Positions 42,422 through 51,220 of a stretch of DNA of 64,000 nt are shown piece by piece; the first letter of the stretch is position 1; each line of letters begins with the position of its first letter. Made by a program: the position numbers and the translations under genes. The notes beneath the pieces are model-generated. The model was not told where the DNA came from. It worked only from the letters and a program-made list of their open reading frames with translations, and did not search any database. Source of the stretch: Lachnospiraceae bacterium (GTDB taxonomy: Bacteria > Bacillota > Clostridia > Lachnospirales > Lachnospiraceae); NCBI GenBank assembly GCA_015057555.1, contig SVEC01000004.1:81709-145708 (forward strand). The letters run 5' to 3'.

Positions 42422-43294
42422 ATGTACTACGGAGAATACGAAACAAAGGTATTGGAAAAATTACATAGGATTGAGCTGATGATGCTTAATGACTTTATGG
42501 ATTTATGTGATAGGAATAACATAGATTATTTTGCAATATCAGGCTCTGCAATTGGAACCTTAAGACATAAGGGCTTTATTCCTTGGGATGACGACATAGA
42601 TATTGCCATGCTTAGAGAGGATTATGAAAGATTTGTAAAGCTTGTGGATAGTGATGAAGAATTCGCATCCAAGTATGAGCTTTGGGGTCCTGACAGGACA
42701 AATAAATACTATAACCTACAGCCAACCCTGGTTTTGAAGAACACTTTATTTGTAAATAGATGTGCGTGGGCAGCCGGGTATAAGCCAGGCATATTGATGG
42801 ATATTTTCCCTTATGATAGGATATCTGAGGACCGTAAAAAAGCCTTAAAGATTATTAAGAAATGTAAATATATGGAAGTTCTTTATAACGTAAGAAATGT
42901 AAATTACTTTAAACACTTAGATGGTGAGTCTATGGTTCAAAGGATAAAGAACATAATATGTGGTCTTATGAGAATAGGTCTAAGACTTATCCCTAAGTGC
43001 GATGATATGTTGTATACAAAATTTATGAAATATGCTAGTATGGCGGAAGAAAGCTCTGATTTGTACACCTGCTTATTTGACCCAGGAGCTGCTATAATGC
43101 ATATTAGAAAGTCAGAAGCATTTCCTACAGTGGAGATGCCTTTCGAGGATACTAAGATAAAGCTAGTAAACAATTATGAGGAACAGCTAAGGCAGCATAT
43201 GGGAGACTATATGAAGATACCTCCTGTAGAGAAGAGAACTAATCACAAGCCTATTGAAATGGATTTTGGAGAGTACAATGAAAAAGCAATTTAA
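42422..43294 (+). CDS. LicD-family phosphotransferase 1
   Basis: A 290-residue protein of the LicD/fukutin-related nucleotidyltransferase-fold family, which transfers phosphocholine, ribitol-phosphate or similar groups from CDP-activated donors to glycans. The signature FAISGSAIGTLRHKGFIPWDDDIDIAM is intact, with the metal-binding DDDID. It is soluble or peripheral. AGGAGAATATC before the ATG at 42422 fixes this start. It overlaps a second licD by 17 bases. It belongs with the downstream cytidylyltransferase, which could make the CDP donor. Confidence 0.88.
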   Translation: MYYGEYETKVLEKLHRIELMMLNDFMDLCDRNNIDYFAISGSAIGTLRHKGFIPWDDDIDIAMLREDYERFVKLVDSDEEFASKYELWGPDRTNKYYNLQPTLVLKNTLFVNRCAWAAGYKPGILMDIFPYDRISEDRKKALKIIKKCKYMEVLYNVRNVNYFKHLDGESMVQRIKNIICGLMRIGLRLIPKCDDMLYTKFMKYASMAEESSDLYTCLFDPGAAIMHIRKSEAFPTVEMPFEDTKIKLVNNYEEQLRQHMGDYMKIPPVEKRTNHKPIEMDFGEYNEKAI

Positions 43295-44138
43295 AGAGTA
43301 TGACGAAGAAACACTGAAGAAATTACAAAAGCTAGAGTTGGAAATACTTAAGGATTTCATTAAGGTGTGTGAAGAGCATCAGCTGGTTTATTTTGGAATA
43401 GCTGGTACTGGAATAGGAGCACTTAGACATAAGGGCTTTATTCCTTGGGATGACGATATAGATGTAGCTATGCCTAGGGAAGATTATGACAAATTGATGG
43501 GCTACATTGATGAAGAATATTCAGACAAGTACATAGTTCTGAATGCAGAAAGATATCCTAATTATCCTTTGATGACAACAAGGCTCTGCTTAAAGGGTAC
43601 TGAATTCAAGGAGGAAGCTCTCAAAGAAATAGACGCACCTATGGGAATCTTCCTAGATATTTATGCCTATGATAAGGTAAGTGATGACCCAAAGGAGGCC
43701 AAAAAGCAGGCCTGGGATGCTTGGTTTTGGAGTAAGGTGCTTATACTAAGAAGTATACCATTTCCTATGTTGGGATTTACCGGAATAAAGAAAAAGATAG
43801 TACATTTGATATGTGGTATAGTTCATATACTTATGGTTATCTTCCGTATATCTAAAAAATGGATTCACAAGAAAGCTTATGAGGCTACAACAAGGTTTAA
43901 TCACTATGAAAAAACTTTAAAATGGAATTATATTTGTGATACTGATCCTTATATCAGTACCTACAATGTGGCAGATATATTTCCACTTCAAAAGCTTCAA
44001 TATGAGGATATAATGATGAATTTCCCAGGGAATATTCATGCTAACTTAACGAATATGTATGGTGATTATATGCAGCTACCACCAGAGGAGAAGAGAAAAA
44101 ATCATTATCCATATGCCTTGAAATTTCCAGAGCAGTAA
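43278..44138 (+). CDS. LicD-family phosphotransferase 2
   Basis: A 286-residue tandem paralogue of the preceding gene, with FGIAGTGIGALRHKGFIPWDDDIDVAM and the same acidic metal site. The two share only the N-terminal catalytic region well; the rest differs, suggesting different acceptors. The ATG at 43278 lies inside the previous gene and has GGAGAG upstream, so translation is coupled. A terminator follows. Confidence 0.88.
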   Translation: MKKQFKEYDEETLKKLQKLELEILKDFIKVCEEHQLVYFGIAGTGIGALRHKGFIPWDDDIDVAMPREDYDKLMGYIDEEYSDKYIVLNAERYPNYPLMTTRLCLKGTEFKEEALKEIDAPMGIFLDIYAYDKVSDDPKEAKKQAWDAWFWSKVLILRSIPFPMLGFTGIKKKIVHLICGIVHILMVIFRISKKWIHKKAYEATTRFNHYEKTLKWNYICDTDPYISTYNVADIFPLQKLQYEDIMMNFPGNIHANLTNMYGDYMQLPPEEKRKNHYPYALKFPEQ

Positions 44139-44167
44139 AAGAGACTTAAGTTGATTATACAAGAGGA

Positions 44168-44201
44168 AAAAGCTCTATATAGGATGGTATATAGAGCTTT
44201 T
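44168..44201 (+). terminator. Terminator after the licD pair
   Basis: AAAAGCTCTATAT (44168-44180) pairs with ATATAGAGCTTTT (44189-44201). Confidence 0.8.
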
Positions 44202-44260
44202 ATATATATCAAAGCACTGTAAATTAAACCCATAGATGTTTGTATATAGGAGGGATTACA

Positions 44261-44989
44261 ATGAACATAGGATTAATTTTTGCCGGCGGTTCCGGAACTA
44301 GAATGAATACAAAGTCAAAGCCAAAGCAGTTTTTGGAGATGAATGGAAAGCCAATAATAATTCATACTATAGAATATTTTGAAAATTGTAGTGAAATCGA
44401 CAAAATAGTTGTGGTATGTATTAGTGACTGGATTGATAGATTTAGCAGGATGCTTCAAAAGTACAATATAACTAAGGTTGGGAAGGTGGTACCAGGTGGA
44501 GAAACTGGACAGCTTTCTATCTATAATGGATTAAACGCTGCAAGGGAAGTGGCTGGGGATGAGTATGATAATAGTATTATATTAATCCACGATGGAGTAA
44601 GACCACTTATTTCTGAGCAGCTGATTATAGACAATATAAACATGGTAAAGGAAAAGGGTACAGCTATAACTGTAACTCCTGCCACAGAAACTATTATTCA
44701 GGTTAATGACAACAAGGAGGTTAGCAATGTGGTGGATAGAAATAGTTGCTACACAGCTAAGGCACCACAGAGCTTTTTCTTAAAGGATATTTTATCTGTT
44801 CATGAGCAGGCCCTTGCTGACGGACACAACAATATGATAGATTCTGCAACCATGATGAGAACCTATGGTTATGTTCTTAACACTGTGGTGGGACCAGTGG
44901 AAAATATTAAGATAACAAATCCTACGGATTTTTATGTATTTAGATCTATTTACGAGGCTAGAGAGAACTCTCAGATTTTTGGATTGTAG
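44261..44989 (+). CDS. IspD/TarI-like cytidylyltransferase
   Basis: A 242-residue GT-A-like nucleotidyltransferase. It begins IGLIFAGGSGTRMNTKSKPKQ, with the CTP-binding Gly/Arg/Lys. It has IHDGVRPLI in the middle, DRNSCYTAKAPQSF, and DSATMMRTYG near the end. IspD and TarI (ribitol-5-phosphate cytidylyltransferase) share these motifs. With LicD proteins and a CDP-polyol polymerase around it, a TarI-like role making CDP-ribitol or another CDP-alditol is more likely than isoprenoid synthesis. GGAGGGATTACA lies before the ATG at 44261. It is the first gene of a four-gene operon. Confidence 0.85.
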   Translation: MNIGLIFAGGSGTRMNTKSKPKQFLEMNGKPIIIHTIEYFENCSEIDKIVVVCISDWIDRFSRMLQKYNITKVGKVVPGGETGQLSIYNGLNAAREVAGDEYDNSIILIHDGVRPLISEQLIIDNINMVKEKGTAITVTPATETIIQVNDNKEVSNVVDRNSCYTAKAPQSFFLKDILSVHEQALADGHNNMIDSATMMRTYGYVLNTVVGPVENIKITNPTDFYVFRSIYEARENSQIFGL

Positions 44990-45000
44990 GAGAATAAATT

Positions 45001-46071
45001 ATGATTAATAGGATTTTAAAAGAGGATCTTGATTATATCTGTGACAATTTTGCAGAACAGGAGGAATTTAGACAAAAGACCTTCCTTGTTACAGGAGCAA
45101 CTGGATTAGTTGGCTCTGTGTTTGTAAAGGCACTTTTAACTCTTGAGGCGAAGCACAGCCTAGGGATTAAGATTGTGCTAACCGTAAGAGATGAAGCTAG
45201 AGCTAAGGCTGTATTTTCTGATATGGAGAATTCAGAGGCGGTGATTACCTACGTGGTGGCAGATATGATGGATGAGGACCTTAATGCTAAGATAGATAAT
45301 TGCTATGCTGGCAATATAGACTATATTTTACATGCAGCTAGTATAACTGCCTCAAAGCAGATGGTAGATACACCTGTTGATACACTGATGATAGCTGTAA
45401 GAGGAACAGAAAGTATGCTGAAGAAAGCAATTGATAAAAATGCTAAAATGGTATACCTTTCCTCTATGGAAATGTACGGAACTGTTGACAAGGAAAGAGT
45501 TGATGAGACTGACCTTGGATATATAGATTTGTCAAATGTAAGAAATAGCTACCCTGAGGGTAAGAGAATGTGCGAGTGCCTTTGTAATTGCTATGCAGCT
45601 CAGTATGATGTGGATGTGTGCAGTGCACGTCTGGCACAAACCTTTGGTCCTGGAATTCCAAAGACTGACAATAGAGTGTTTGCTCAGTTTGCAAAGAGTG
45701 CTATGAACAAAGAGGATATTGTTATGCACACTAAGGGTTTGGCAGAGAGAAATTACTGCTACATAAGAGATGCGGTGGAAGCTCTCTTTGTGCTTTTGAT
45801 AAGAGGCAAAAAGGGACAGGCATACAATGTGGTAAATGAAGCCTGTCATACTACAGTTATTGATATGGCTAATATGGTTTGCAGAGAATTTGCAAATGAT
45901 GAAATCAAGGTGGTATTTGATATTCCTGAATCCTTATCTGTATATGGATACCCACCAGATGTAAAGCTATTTTTATCAAGCAAGAAGCTGGAAGATTTAG
46001 GATGGAAGCCTTGTATAGATTTGAAGGATTCCTATGGAAGACTTATCCAGTACTTGGCTGAGGAGGATTAA
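45001..46071 (+). CDS. NAD-dependent epimerase/dehydratase (extended SDR)
   Basis: A 356-residue extended SDR. TGATGLVGSVFV is the nucleotide loop near residue 31, ILHAASITASKQM follows, then YLSSMEMYG and the catalytic Y(PEG)K at NSYPEGKRMCE. The order with the cytidylyltransferase suggests that it supplies or modifies the alditol-phosphate or sugar nucleotide substrate, perhaps in place of the TarJ reductase. That is an inference from position. Its stop shares one base with the next ATG. Confidence 0.85.
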   Translation: MINRILKEDLDYICDNFAEQEEFRQKTFLVTGATGLVGSVFVKALLTLEAKHSLGIKIVLTVRDEARAKAVFSDMENSEAVITYVVADMMDEDLNAKIDNCYAGNIDYILHAASITASKQMVDTPVDTLMIAVRGTESMLKKAIDKNAKMVYLSSMEMYGTVDKERVDETDLGYIDLSNVRNSYPEGKRMCECLCNCYAAQYDVDVCSARLAQTFGPGIPKTDNRVFAQFAKSAMNKEDIVMHTKGLAERNYCYIRDAVEALFVLLIRGKKGQAYNVVNEACHTTVIDMANMVCREFANDEIKVVFDIPESLSVYGYPPDVKLFLSSKKLEDLGWKPCIDLKDSYGRLIQYLAEED

Positions 46072-47288
46072 TGGTTAAAACACATACCCTTATCCAGTGT
46101 TTTAAGATATTTAAGCTTAGAGATATAGCTGGTTTTGCTAAGCTTTTCATAACCTTTATACCGGGTAAGATAATGAAGCTTTTTAATAGAGATATTTGGG
46201 TTGTTACAGAACTTAAGGAAAATGCCCGAGATAATGGCTACTGGATGTTTAAATATCTTAGAGAGAACCATCCAAAGAAGAAGGTATACTATCCTATAAG
46301 CAAGGCATCCTCAGATTACAAGAAGGTAAAGCCTTTGGGCAATGTGGTAGAGTTTGGAAGTCTAAAGCATTTTCTATACTTTTGGGCTGCAAATAAGTAT
46401 CTGGGAACCACAAAGGAGCACGGTTTTCCTGATGAGAGAACCTGCCAGTTTATACACCTTAGAGGTTTAAGTGGATTTAAGTATGTATTCTTAAATCACG
46501 GAGTAGCTAGAGGGTATTCAAGCATTGTGGATGGAAATATTACCAGATATGATTTGGTTATAGCCATGTCTGAATCAGAGCGAGAGACTATGATTAATAT
46601 GTGTAATCGTAAGCCTGAAAATGTTGTGGCAACAGGCTTTTGCAGGCATGATAATCTGGGAGATGACATACTTGATAAAAAGCTGATTCTTTTTATGCCA
46701 ACCTGGCGTAATTGGCTTGATTTTAGACATGAAACAGATAAGTCCACTATAGAGGAGATAACAAATAATTATCTTCATTCAGACTATTACAAGAGATGCA
46801 ATGAGATAGTTACAAGTCCTGAGCTTATTAAGCTATTAGAGGAACGAGATATGAGGCTTATTATGTACCTTCACGGTTACGCTCAAGGATATTCTCAGTA
46901 TTTTAAGCCAGCCTCAGACCGTATCAAGGTTGCCTTAAAGGAAGACTATTTTGTTCAGGATTTACTAAAGCAGGCGGCTTATCTAATAACAGATTATTCC
47001 TCTGTAATATTTGATTTTGCATATATGAAGAAGCCTTGCTGCTACTATCAGTATGACAAGGAGGAGTTTTCCAAAAATCAATATTCAGAAAGCGAATATT
47101 ATACATATGAGGACCATGGCTTTGGTCCTATATTTACGGAGCTTTCAGAGATTATAGAGCATATAGATAAGACCTGTGACAGCGGATTAAATATGGAGGA
47201 TAAATACCTTCGCAGAGTGGAGAATTATTTCCCAAGCTTTGATAGTAAGCATTCAGAGAGAATATATGAAATTATAGAGAAATTATAG
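46071..47288 (+). CDS. CDP-glycerol/ribitol glycerophosphotransferase family protein (TagB/TarF-like)
   Basis: A 405-residue peripheral membrane enzyme, GT-B-like. Family stretches visible: VFLNHGVARGYS (with the catalytic His), VVATGFCRHDNLG, LFMPTWRNWLDF (PTWR motif), YLHGYAQGY, and LITDYSSVIFDFAYMKKP (TDYSS motif). These enzymes add or polymerise glycerol- or ribitol-phosphate from CDP donors in teichoic acid-like polymers. GAGGAGGATTA before the ATG. It is third in the operon and shares one base with the SDR stop. Confidence 0.9.
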   Translation: MVKTHTLIQCFKIFKLRDIAGFAKLFITFIPGKIMKLFNRDIWVVTELKENARDNGYWMFKYLRENHPKKKVYYPISKASSDYKKVKPLGNVVEFGSLKHFLYFWAANKYLGTTKEHGFPDERTCQFIHLRGLSGFKYVFLNHGVARGYSSIVDGNITRYDLVIAMSESERETMINMCNRKPENVVATGFCRHDNLGDDILDKKLILFMPTWRNWLDFRHETDKSTIEEITNNYLHSDYYKRCNEIVTSPELIKLLEERDMRLIMYLHGYAQGYSQYFKPASDRIKVALKEDYFVQDLLKQAAYLITDYSSVIFDFAYMKKPCCYYQYDKEEFSKNQYSESEYYTYEDHGFGPIFTELSEIIEHIDKTCDSGLNMEDKYLRRVENYFPSFDSKHSERIYEIIEKL

Positions 47289-47301
47289 AATTGGTGTAGG
47301 T

Positions 47302-48741
47302 ATGGCTAAGGAAAAGTCAGTAACGAAAAATTTTATATTTAATGCCATAAAAACCATAATGGTTGTAATATTTCCTATGATATCCTTCCCCTATGTATCC
47401 AGAGTTATCGGGGTAGAGGGAGTAGGTGCAGTACAATACGCAAATGGTATTATATCCTACTTTGGACTATTTGCATCCCTAGGTATTGCAGGCTATGCGG
47501 TGCGAGAGGGAGTAAAGTGCAAGAACGACAAGGAAAGCTTTTCTAAACTGACCAAGGAAATGCTATCCATCAACCTACTGGCAACCTTGATGGTATATGC
47601 TGTATTGGCAGTAGTTCTTTTTATGGATGTGTTTAGCGGATACAATACCCTGCTTTTTATATCCAGTTTTTCAATTATCCTGTCCACTCTGGCAGTGGAG
47701 TGGGTATATCAGGCCATGGAGGAATATGTTTATATAAGCTTAAGAACCATAGGCTTCCAGATAGTGGCTATTATAATGCTATTTGTATTTGTCAGGGATG
47801 AAAATGACATAGTATGGTATGCCGTTATCACCCTAATAGCTTCCTATGGATATGGTCTATTTAATATTCTTAATATTAGAAAGTATGTAGATTTTAAAGT
47901 AAAGTGCCGTCTTGAGATTAAAAAGCACATTAAGCCTATTCTGATAATATTTGGAACAACCCTTTCTGTATCAATTTACGTGAACCTTGATACAGTTATG
48001 CTGGGATGGATTCACGGAGACTATGAGGTTGGACTATATACGGCAGCGGTAAAGCTTTGTATTATAGTCAAAAATATAATAACCTCTATAAGTGTTGTGC
48101 TTATGCCTAGGTTAGCTCTTTATCTGGCAAATGGAGAGAAGGACAAATATAATACGCTTCTTAAGAGTGGTGTTAATCTAAACCTTATGATATCAATTCC
48201 AGCAGCTGTAGGACTTGTAATGCTAAGCCCAAATGTATTGCTGATATTTAGTGGCAAGGATTTCCTATCTGCATCCTTTGCAGCAAAGGTGCTGGCTATT
48301 AATATAGTAATTGCAGCTCTTGATAATATTATTTATAATCAAGTTTTGATTCCTCATGGAAGAGAGAAGCTGGCCTGTGTGGGAACCATAATCGGAGCAT
48401 TACTTAATTTCGTCTTGAATATGACATTTATCCCAACCTATAAGATAAATGGTGCTGCCGTAGCAACTCTGGCCTCGGAGTTGGTGGTATTTGTATTCTT
48501 TATGTGTTACATGAGGGATATCATTGAGTTAAAGAAGATATTCGACAAGGTGTGGAGCTATTTGATAGCAGTAGTTCCAGTAGCCATAGTAGTGATAATA
48601 TGCAAGTGGATAATTATAAATCCAATATGGGAGCTGGTAGCAGCAATACCAATATCGGTTATAGTATACTTTGGAGTGCTCTATCTTCTAAAGAATGATT
48701 TAGTAAGAGCAGGAGTAGGGAAGATAATTAAAAGTAAATAA
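47302..48741 (+). CDS. Oligosaccharide flippase (Wzx/MATE-like, polysaccharide biosynthesis family)
   Basis: A 479-residue membrane protein of about 12-14 spans that would flip a lipid-linked glycan or polymer unit across the membrane. The N-terminus VTKNFIFNAIKTIMVVIFPMISFPYVSRVIGVEGVGAV is typical for the family. The ribosome site is weak (GGTGTAGGT). It is last in the operon and ends just before the repeat copy C. Confidence 0.92.
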   Translation: MAKEKSVTKNFIFNAIKTIMVVIFPMISFPYVSRVIGVEGVGAVQYANGIISYFGLFASLGIAGYAVREGVKCKNDKESFSKLTKEMLSINLLATLMVYAVLAVVLFMDVFSGYNTLLFISSFSIILSTLAVEWVYQAMEEYVYISLRTIGFQIVAIIMLFVFVRDENDIVWYAVITLIASYGYGLFNILNIRKYVDFKVKCRLEIKKHIKPILIIFGTTLSVSIYVNLDTVMLGWIHGDYEVGLYTAAVKLCIIVKNIITSISVVLMPRLALYLANGEKDKYNTLLKSGVNLNLMISIPAAVGLVMLSPNVLLIFSGKDFLSASFAAKVLAINIVIAALDNIIYNQVLIPHGREKLACVGTIIGALLNFVLNMTFIPTYKINGAAVATLASELVVFVFFMCYMRDIIELKKIFDKVWSYLIAVVPVAIVVIICKWIIINPIWELVAAIPISVIVYFGVLYLLKNDLVRAGVGKIIKSK

Positions 48742-48748
48742 TAACTAG

Positions 48749-48872
48749 CAAAAGGACCAGGATTTACTTCTTGGCCGGACCTGCCTAGGGATAATGCTTC
48801 GCTGACACTTAAGACGGTCAGCTGCGCATCACCCTGGCGCGGCCGGTTCAAGTTTATATCCTGGTCCTTTTG
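48749..48872 (-). repeat. Dispersed structured intergenic repeat, copy C (inverted)
   Basis: Perfect 15-bp arms CAAAAGGACCAGGAT (48749-48763) and ATCCTGGTCCTTTTG (48858-48872) enclose the core, here reading on the minus strand: CCGGCCGCGCCAGGGTGATG, then CGCAGCTGACCG, GTGTCAGCGAAGC, ATTATCCCTAGGCAG and GTCCGGCC. The arms differ in sequence from those of copies A and B, while the core is conserved. It lies between the convergent flippase and murG genes and probably terminates one or both. Confidence 0.85.
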
Positions 48873-48927
48873 TAGTTTCCTAAATCATTAATAGATATAT
48901 ATTAATAATCAAATTATATTCTTTGGA

Positions 48928-49992
48928 TTACTCTATCAGACTTTCTATCATATCTACTATCATGGTGATAGAGTCAGTCTTAGCACTTAGCTCCATAGCC
49001 TTAATATAATTATCTCTGTTATCATATACATAATTAACTGCTTCAAGTAAGGATTCATTGGTAACATCCTCCTCCATAAGAAGCTTGGCATAGCCACTCT
49101 TATCAAAGGACCTAGCATTAAGTATTTGGTCCCCGCGACTTGCCTCAAGGGAAAGAGGAATAAGAACACTAGGCTTTCTAAGTGCAAGTAATTCACAGAT
49201 AGCATTGGCACCGGCTCTTGAAATTACCACATCAGCCAGTGCAAGCATACCACTAAGCTCCTGCTTGACATACTCAAACTGTACGTAATTAGGAACGTCT
49301 TTATATGCATCATTTGTTTTATCCATACCACAGAGGTGGATAATGTTGTATTTCTTAGTTAATTCATCTAGGCAGTTCCAAACTGCTTCATTTACTCGAA
49401 CGCTTCCTGTGCTTCCTCCGATTATAAGAAGGGTAGGTCTAATCTCCTTAAAGCCACAGAAGGTCATGGCCTCAGCTGCATTTCCTTGGAAGAGCTCTTT
49501 TCTAATAGGAGTTCCTGTAACTACTGCCTTGCCCTCAGGTAGCTTCTCTAAGGTCTCTGGGAAGTTACAGCAAATCTTTGAAGCATTAGGTATGCAGATT
49601 TTATTAGCCAAGCCTGGAGTCATATCTGACTCGTGAATAATGGCTGGAATTTTCTTGGACTTGGCTGCAAGCACAACAGGAACGGCCACAAAGCCACCTT
49701 TGGAAAAAACCACATCAGGCTTTAACTCCTTCATAAGAGCCTTAGCCTCTGAAAATCCCTTAATAACTCGAAATGGATCCGAAAAATTCTTTACATCAAA
49801 GTATCTTCTAAGCTTTCCAGTTGATATAGGATGATATGGGATACCCATCTCCTCTATAAGCTTTTTCTCGATACCATCATGAGAACCAATGTAGTGTATA
49901 TCATATCCCTTTTCCTGAAGGGTAGGAATAATAGCCATATTAGGTGTAACGTGACCGGCAGTTCCTCCACCGGTTAATACTACTCGTTTCAT
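48928..49992 (-). CDS. murG: Lipid II synthase MurG
   Basis: Adds GlcNAc to lipid I on the inner face of the membrane. The 354 residues show the GT-B pattern: LTGGGTAGHVTPNMAI (G-loop 1), VFSKGGFVAVPV, IIHESDMTPGLAN, LIIGGSTGSVRVNE (G-loop 3) and VISRAGANAICEL with ADVV upstream. The ATG at 49992 has GGAGGACCTT before it; longer frames to 50082 lack a site. It is separated from the other wall genes, which is common in Lachnospiraceae. Confidence 0.96.
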   Translation of the reverse strand: MKRVVLTGGGTAGHVTPNMAIIPTLQEKGYDIHYIGSHDGIEKKLIEEMGIPYHPISTGKLRRYFDVKNFSDPFRVIKGFSEAKALMKELKPDVVFSKGGFVAVPVVLAAKSKKIPAIIHESDMTPGLANKICIPNASKICCNFPETLEKLPEGKAVVTGTPIRKELFQGNAAEAMTFCGFKEIRPTLLIIGGSTGSVRVNEAVWNCLDELTKKYNIIHLCGMDKTNDAYKDVPNYVQFEYVKQELSGMLALADVVISRAGANAICELLALRKPSVLIPLSLEASRGDQILNARSFDKSGYAKLLMEEDVTNESLLEAVNYVYDNRDNYIKAMELSAKTDSITMIVDMIESLIE

Positions 49993-50005
49993 AAGGTCCT
50001 CCATA

Positions 50006-50242
50006 CTAAATATATTCTTTAAGAGCCTTGGCAAGCTGGTCAGGACAAGAAGTATTCTTAAAGCCACAGGTAGTGCCTTCAAGTCTCTTCACAACCTCAG
50101 CCACTTCCATACCTTCTACCAATGAGCCGATACCCTTAAGGTTACCATTGCAGCCTCCATAGAACTTAACGTTATAAACCTTACCATCCTTAATATCAAA
50201 GTCTATTGACTGTGAGCAGGTTCCCTTTGTTTTATAATTCAT
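50006..50242 (-). CDS. TSCPD-domain protein (TIGR03905-like)
   Basis: A 78-residue protein. The pattern KGTCSQSIDFD, VYNVKFYGGCNGNLKGIG, and C-terminal TTCGFKNTSCPDQLAKAL has four conserved cysteines and the TSCPDQ signature. The domain is also found at the C-terminus of some ribonucleotide reductases; the free-standing form has no assigned role. It is transcribed with murG, 13 bases upstream of it. Confidence 0.85.
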   Translation of the reverse strand: MNYKTKGTCSQSIDFDIKDGKVYNVKFYGGCNGNLKGIGSLVEGMEVAEVVKRLEGTTCGFKNTSCPDQLAKALKEYI

Positions 50243-50485
50243 AAAATAATCCTCTCTTTATCTTTAGTTTATTTTAACTATTCTAGTACATACGAACCCA
50301 TAATTTATTAAGTCCTTATAAACTTCAATAAGTATAGCACAATTATTTAAGAGATTAAAGGCATATTTTTTTGGAGAAAATGCAGAAATTTGCTGTGTAA
50401 AAACACTTGCTTTCTCAATTTCACCTTCCATATAATCACCACATCAGCAGGACAACCTGCGAAAAAAAGAAAAGAGGTAAGCAAA

Positions 50486-51220
50486 ATGTATGACGTAATT
50501 ATGGGTTTTGGTACAAATGTGCATATCCTATGGGGGATAGGATTGCTGGGATTACTACTCAAGATATGTGTGAATTTCCATATGAGGTCAATGATAAGAG
50601 CATCAGAGAATATGGCTACCACCAAGAAGAGAAGCTTACGTATAATGAGACAAAAATATGTGAACGGAAGAAACTTAGGAATCAACAGAGGAAATGGAGC
50701 CTCCTTCGTGGAGAAAAATGTGAGACGACTAAAATGGGCAGGATTGCCTCTAGAATTTTGGAAACGGTCAGGATTAGTTCTTGTGTTATCCTCCATAATG
50801 CTAATGGCAGGAAGCTTCCTATACTATGAGAGCAGATGGAGAGGAAGTTCGGAGATGGTTACATTTTTGGTACATGGAATAATAGTTTGTGCATTTTTAA
50901 TTGTGGTTGAGAATATATTTCTAATAAATAATAAATTGGAAATATTGAAGGCTAATATCAGGGATTACCTAGAGAATCTTACCTTACCACCACCAAAGGA
51001 AAGAATATCCCCTGAGGATTTAAAGGAATTTGGAAATCTAAGGGGTGTATTTACAGAGAAGACAAAATTGCAGGAGGAGGGGGCAAAGGAAATAGCGGCT
51101 GCCTCGGAGAATAACTCATCGGTGGAGGTTGTTAAGGAAAAGGCTTCCTATGAGCCCAGGAGTCAGAACATAGATAGCGACAGGATTCTTGATAGCTTTC
51201 TAAAGGAATACTTCTCTTGA
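50486..51220 (+). CDS. Membrane protein of unknown function
   Basis: A 244-residue protein. A short hydrophobic segment (about 10-27) and a basic loop of about 75 residues are followed by two spans (about 95-113 and 125-145) and a cytoplasmic acidic tail of about 100 residues. There are no known motifs. AGAGG precedes the ATG at 50486; the frame is open upstream to 50390 but without a ribosome site. It overlaps the PdaA-like deacetylase start by four bases, so the two are co-expressed. Confidence 0.65.
   Translation: MYDVIMGFGTNVHILWGIGLLGLLLKICVNFHMRSMIRASENMATTKKRSLRIMRQKYVNGRNLGINRGNGASFVEKNVRRLKWAGLPLEFWKRSGLVLVLSSIMLMAGSFLYYESRWRGSSEMVTFLVHGIIVCAFLIVVENIFLINNKLEILKANIRDYLENLTLPPPKERISPEDLKEFGNLRGVFTEKTKLQEEGAKEIAAASENNSSVEVVKEKASYEPRSQNIDSDRILDSFLKEYFS

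Noticed and set aside
44261..44989. Calling this gene ispD
   Set aside because: Motifs fit IspD and TarI equally, and the surrounding LicD and CDP-polyol genes favour a polymer role, so no symbol was assigned.
50347..50796. 149-codon minus-strand frame
   Set aside because: Antisense to the start of the 50486 membrane protein; no ribosome site and atypical composition.
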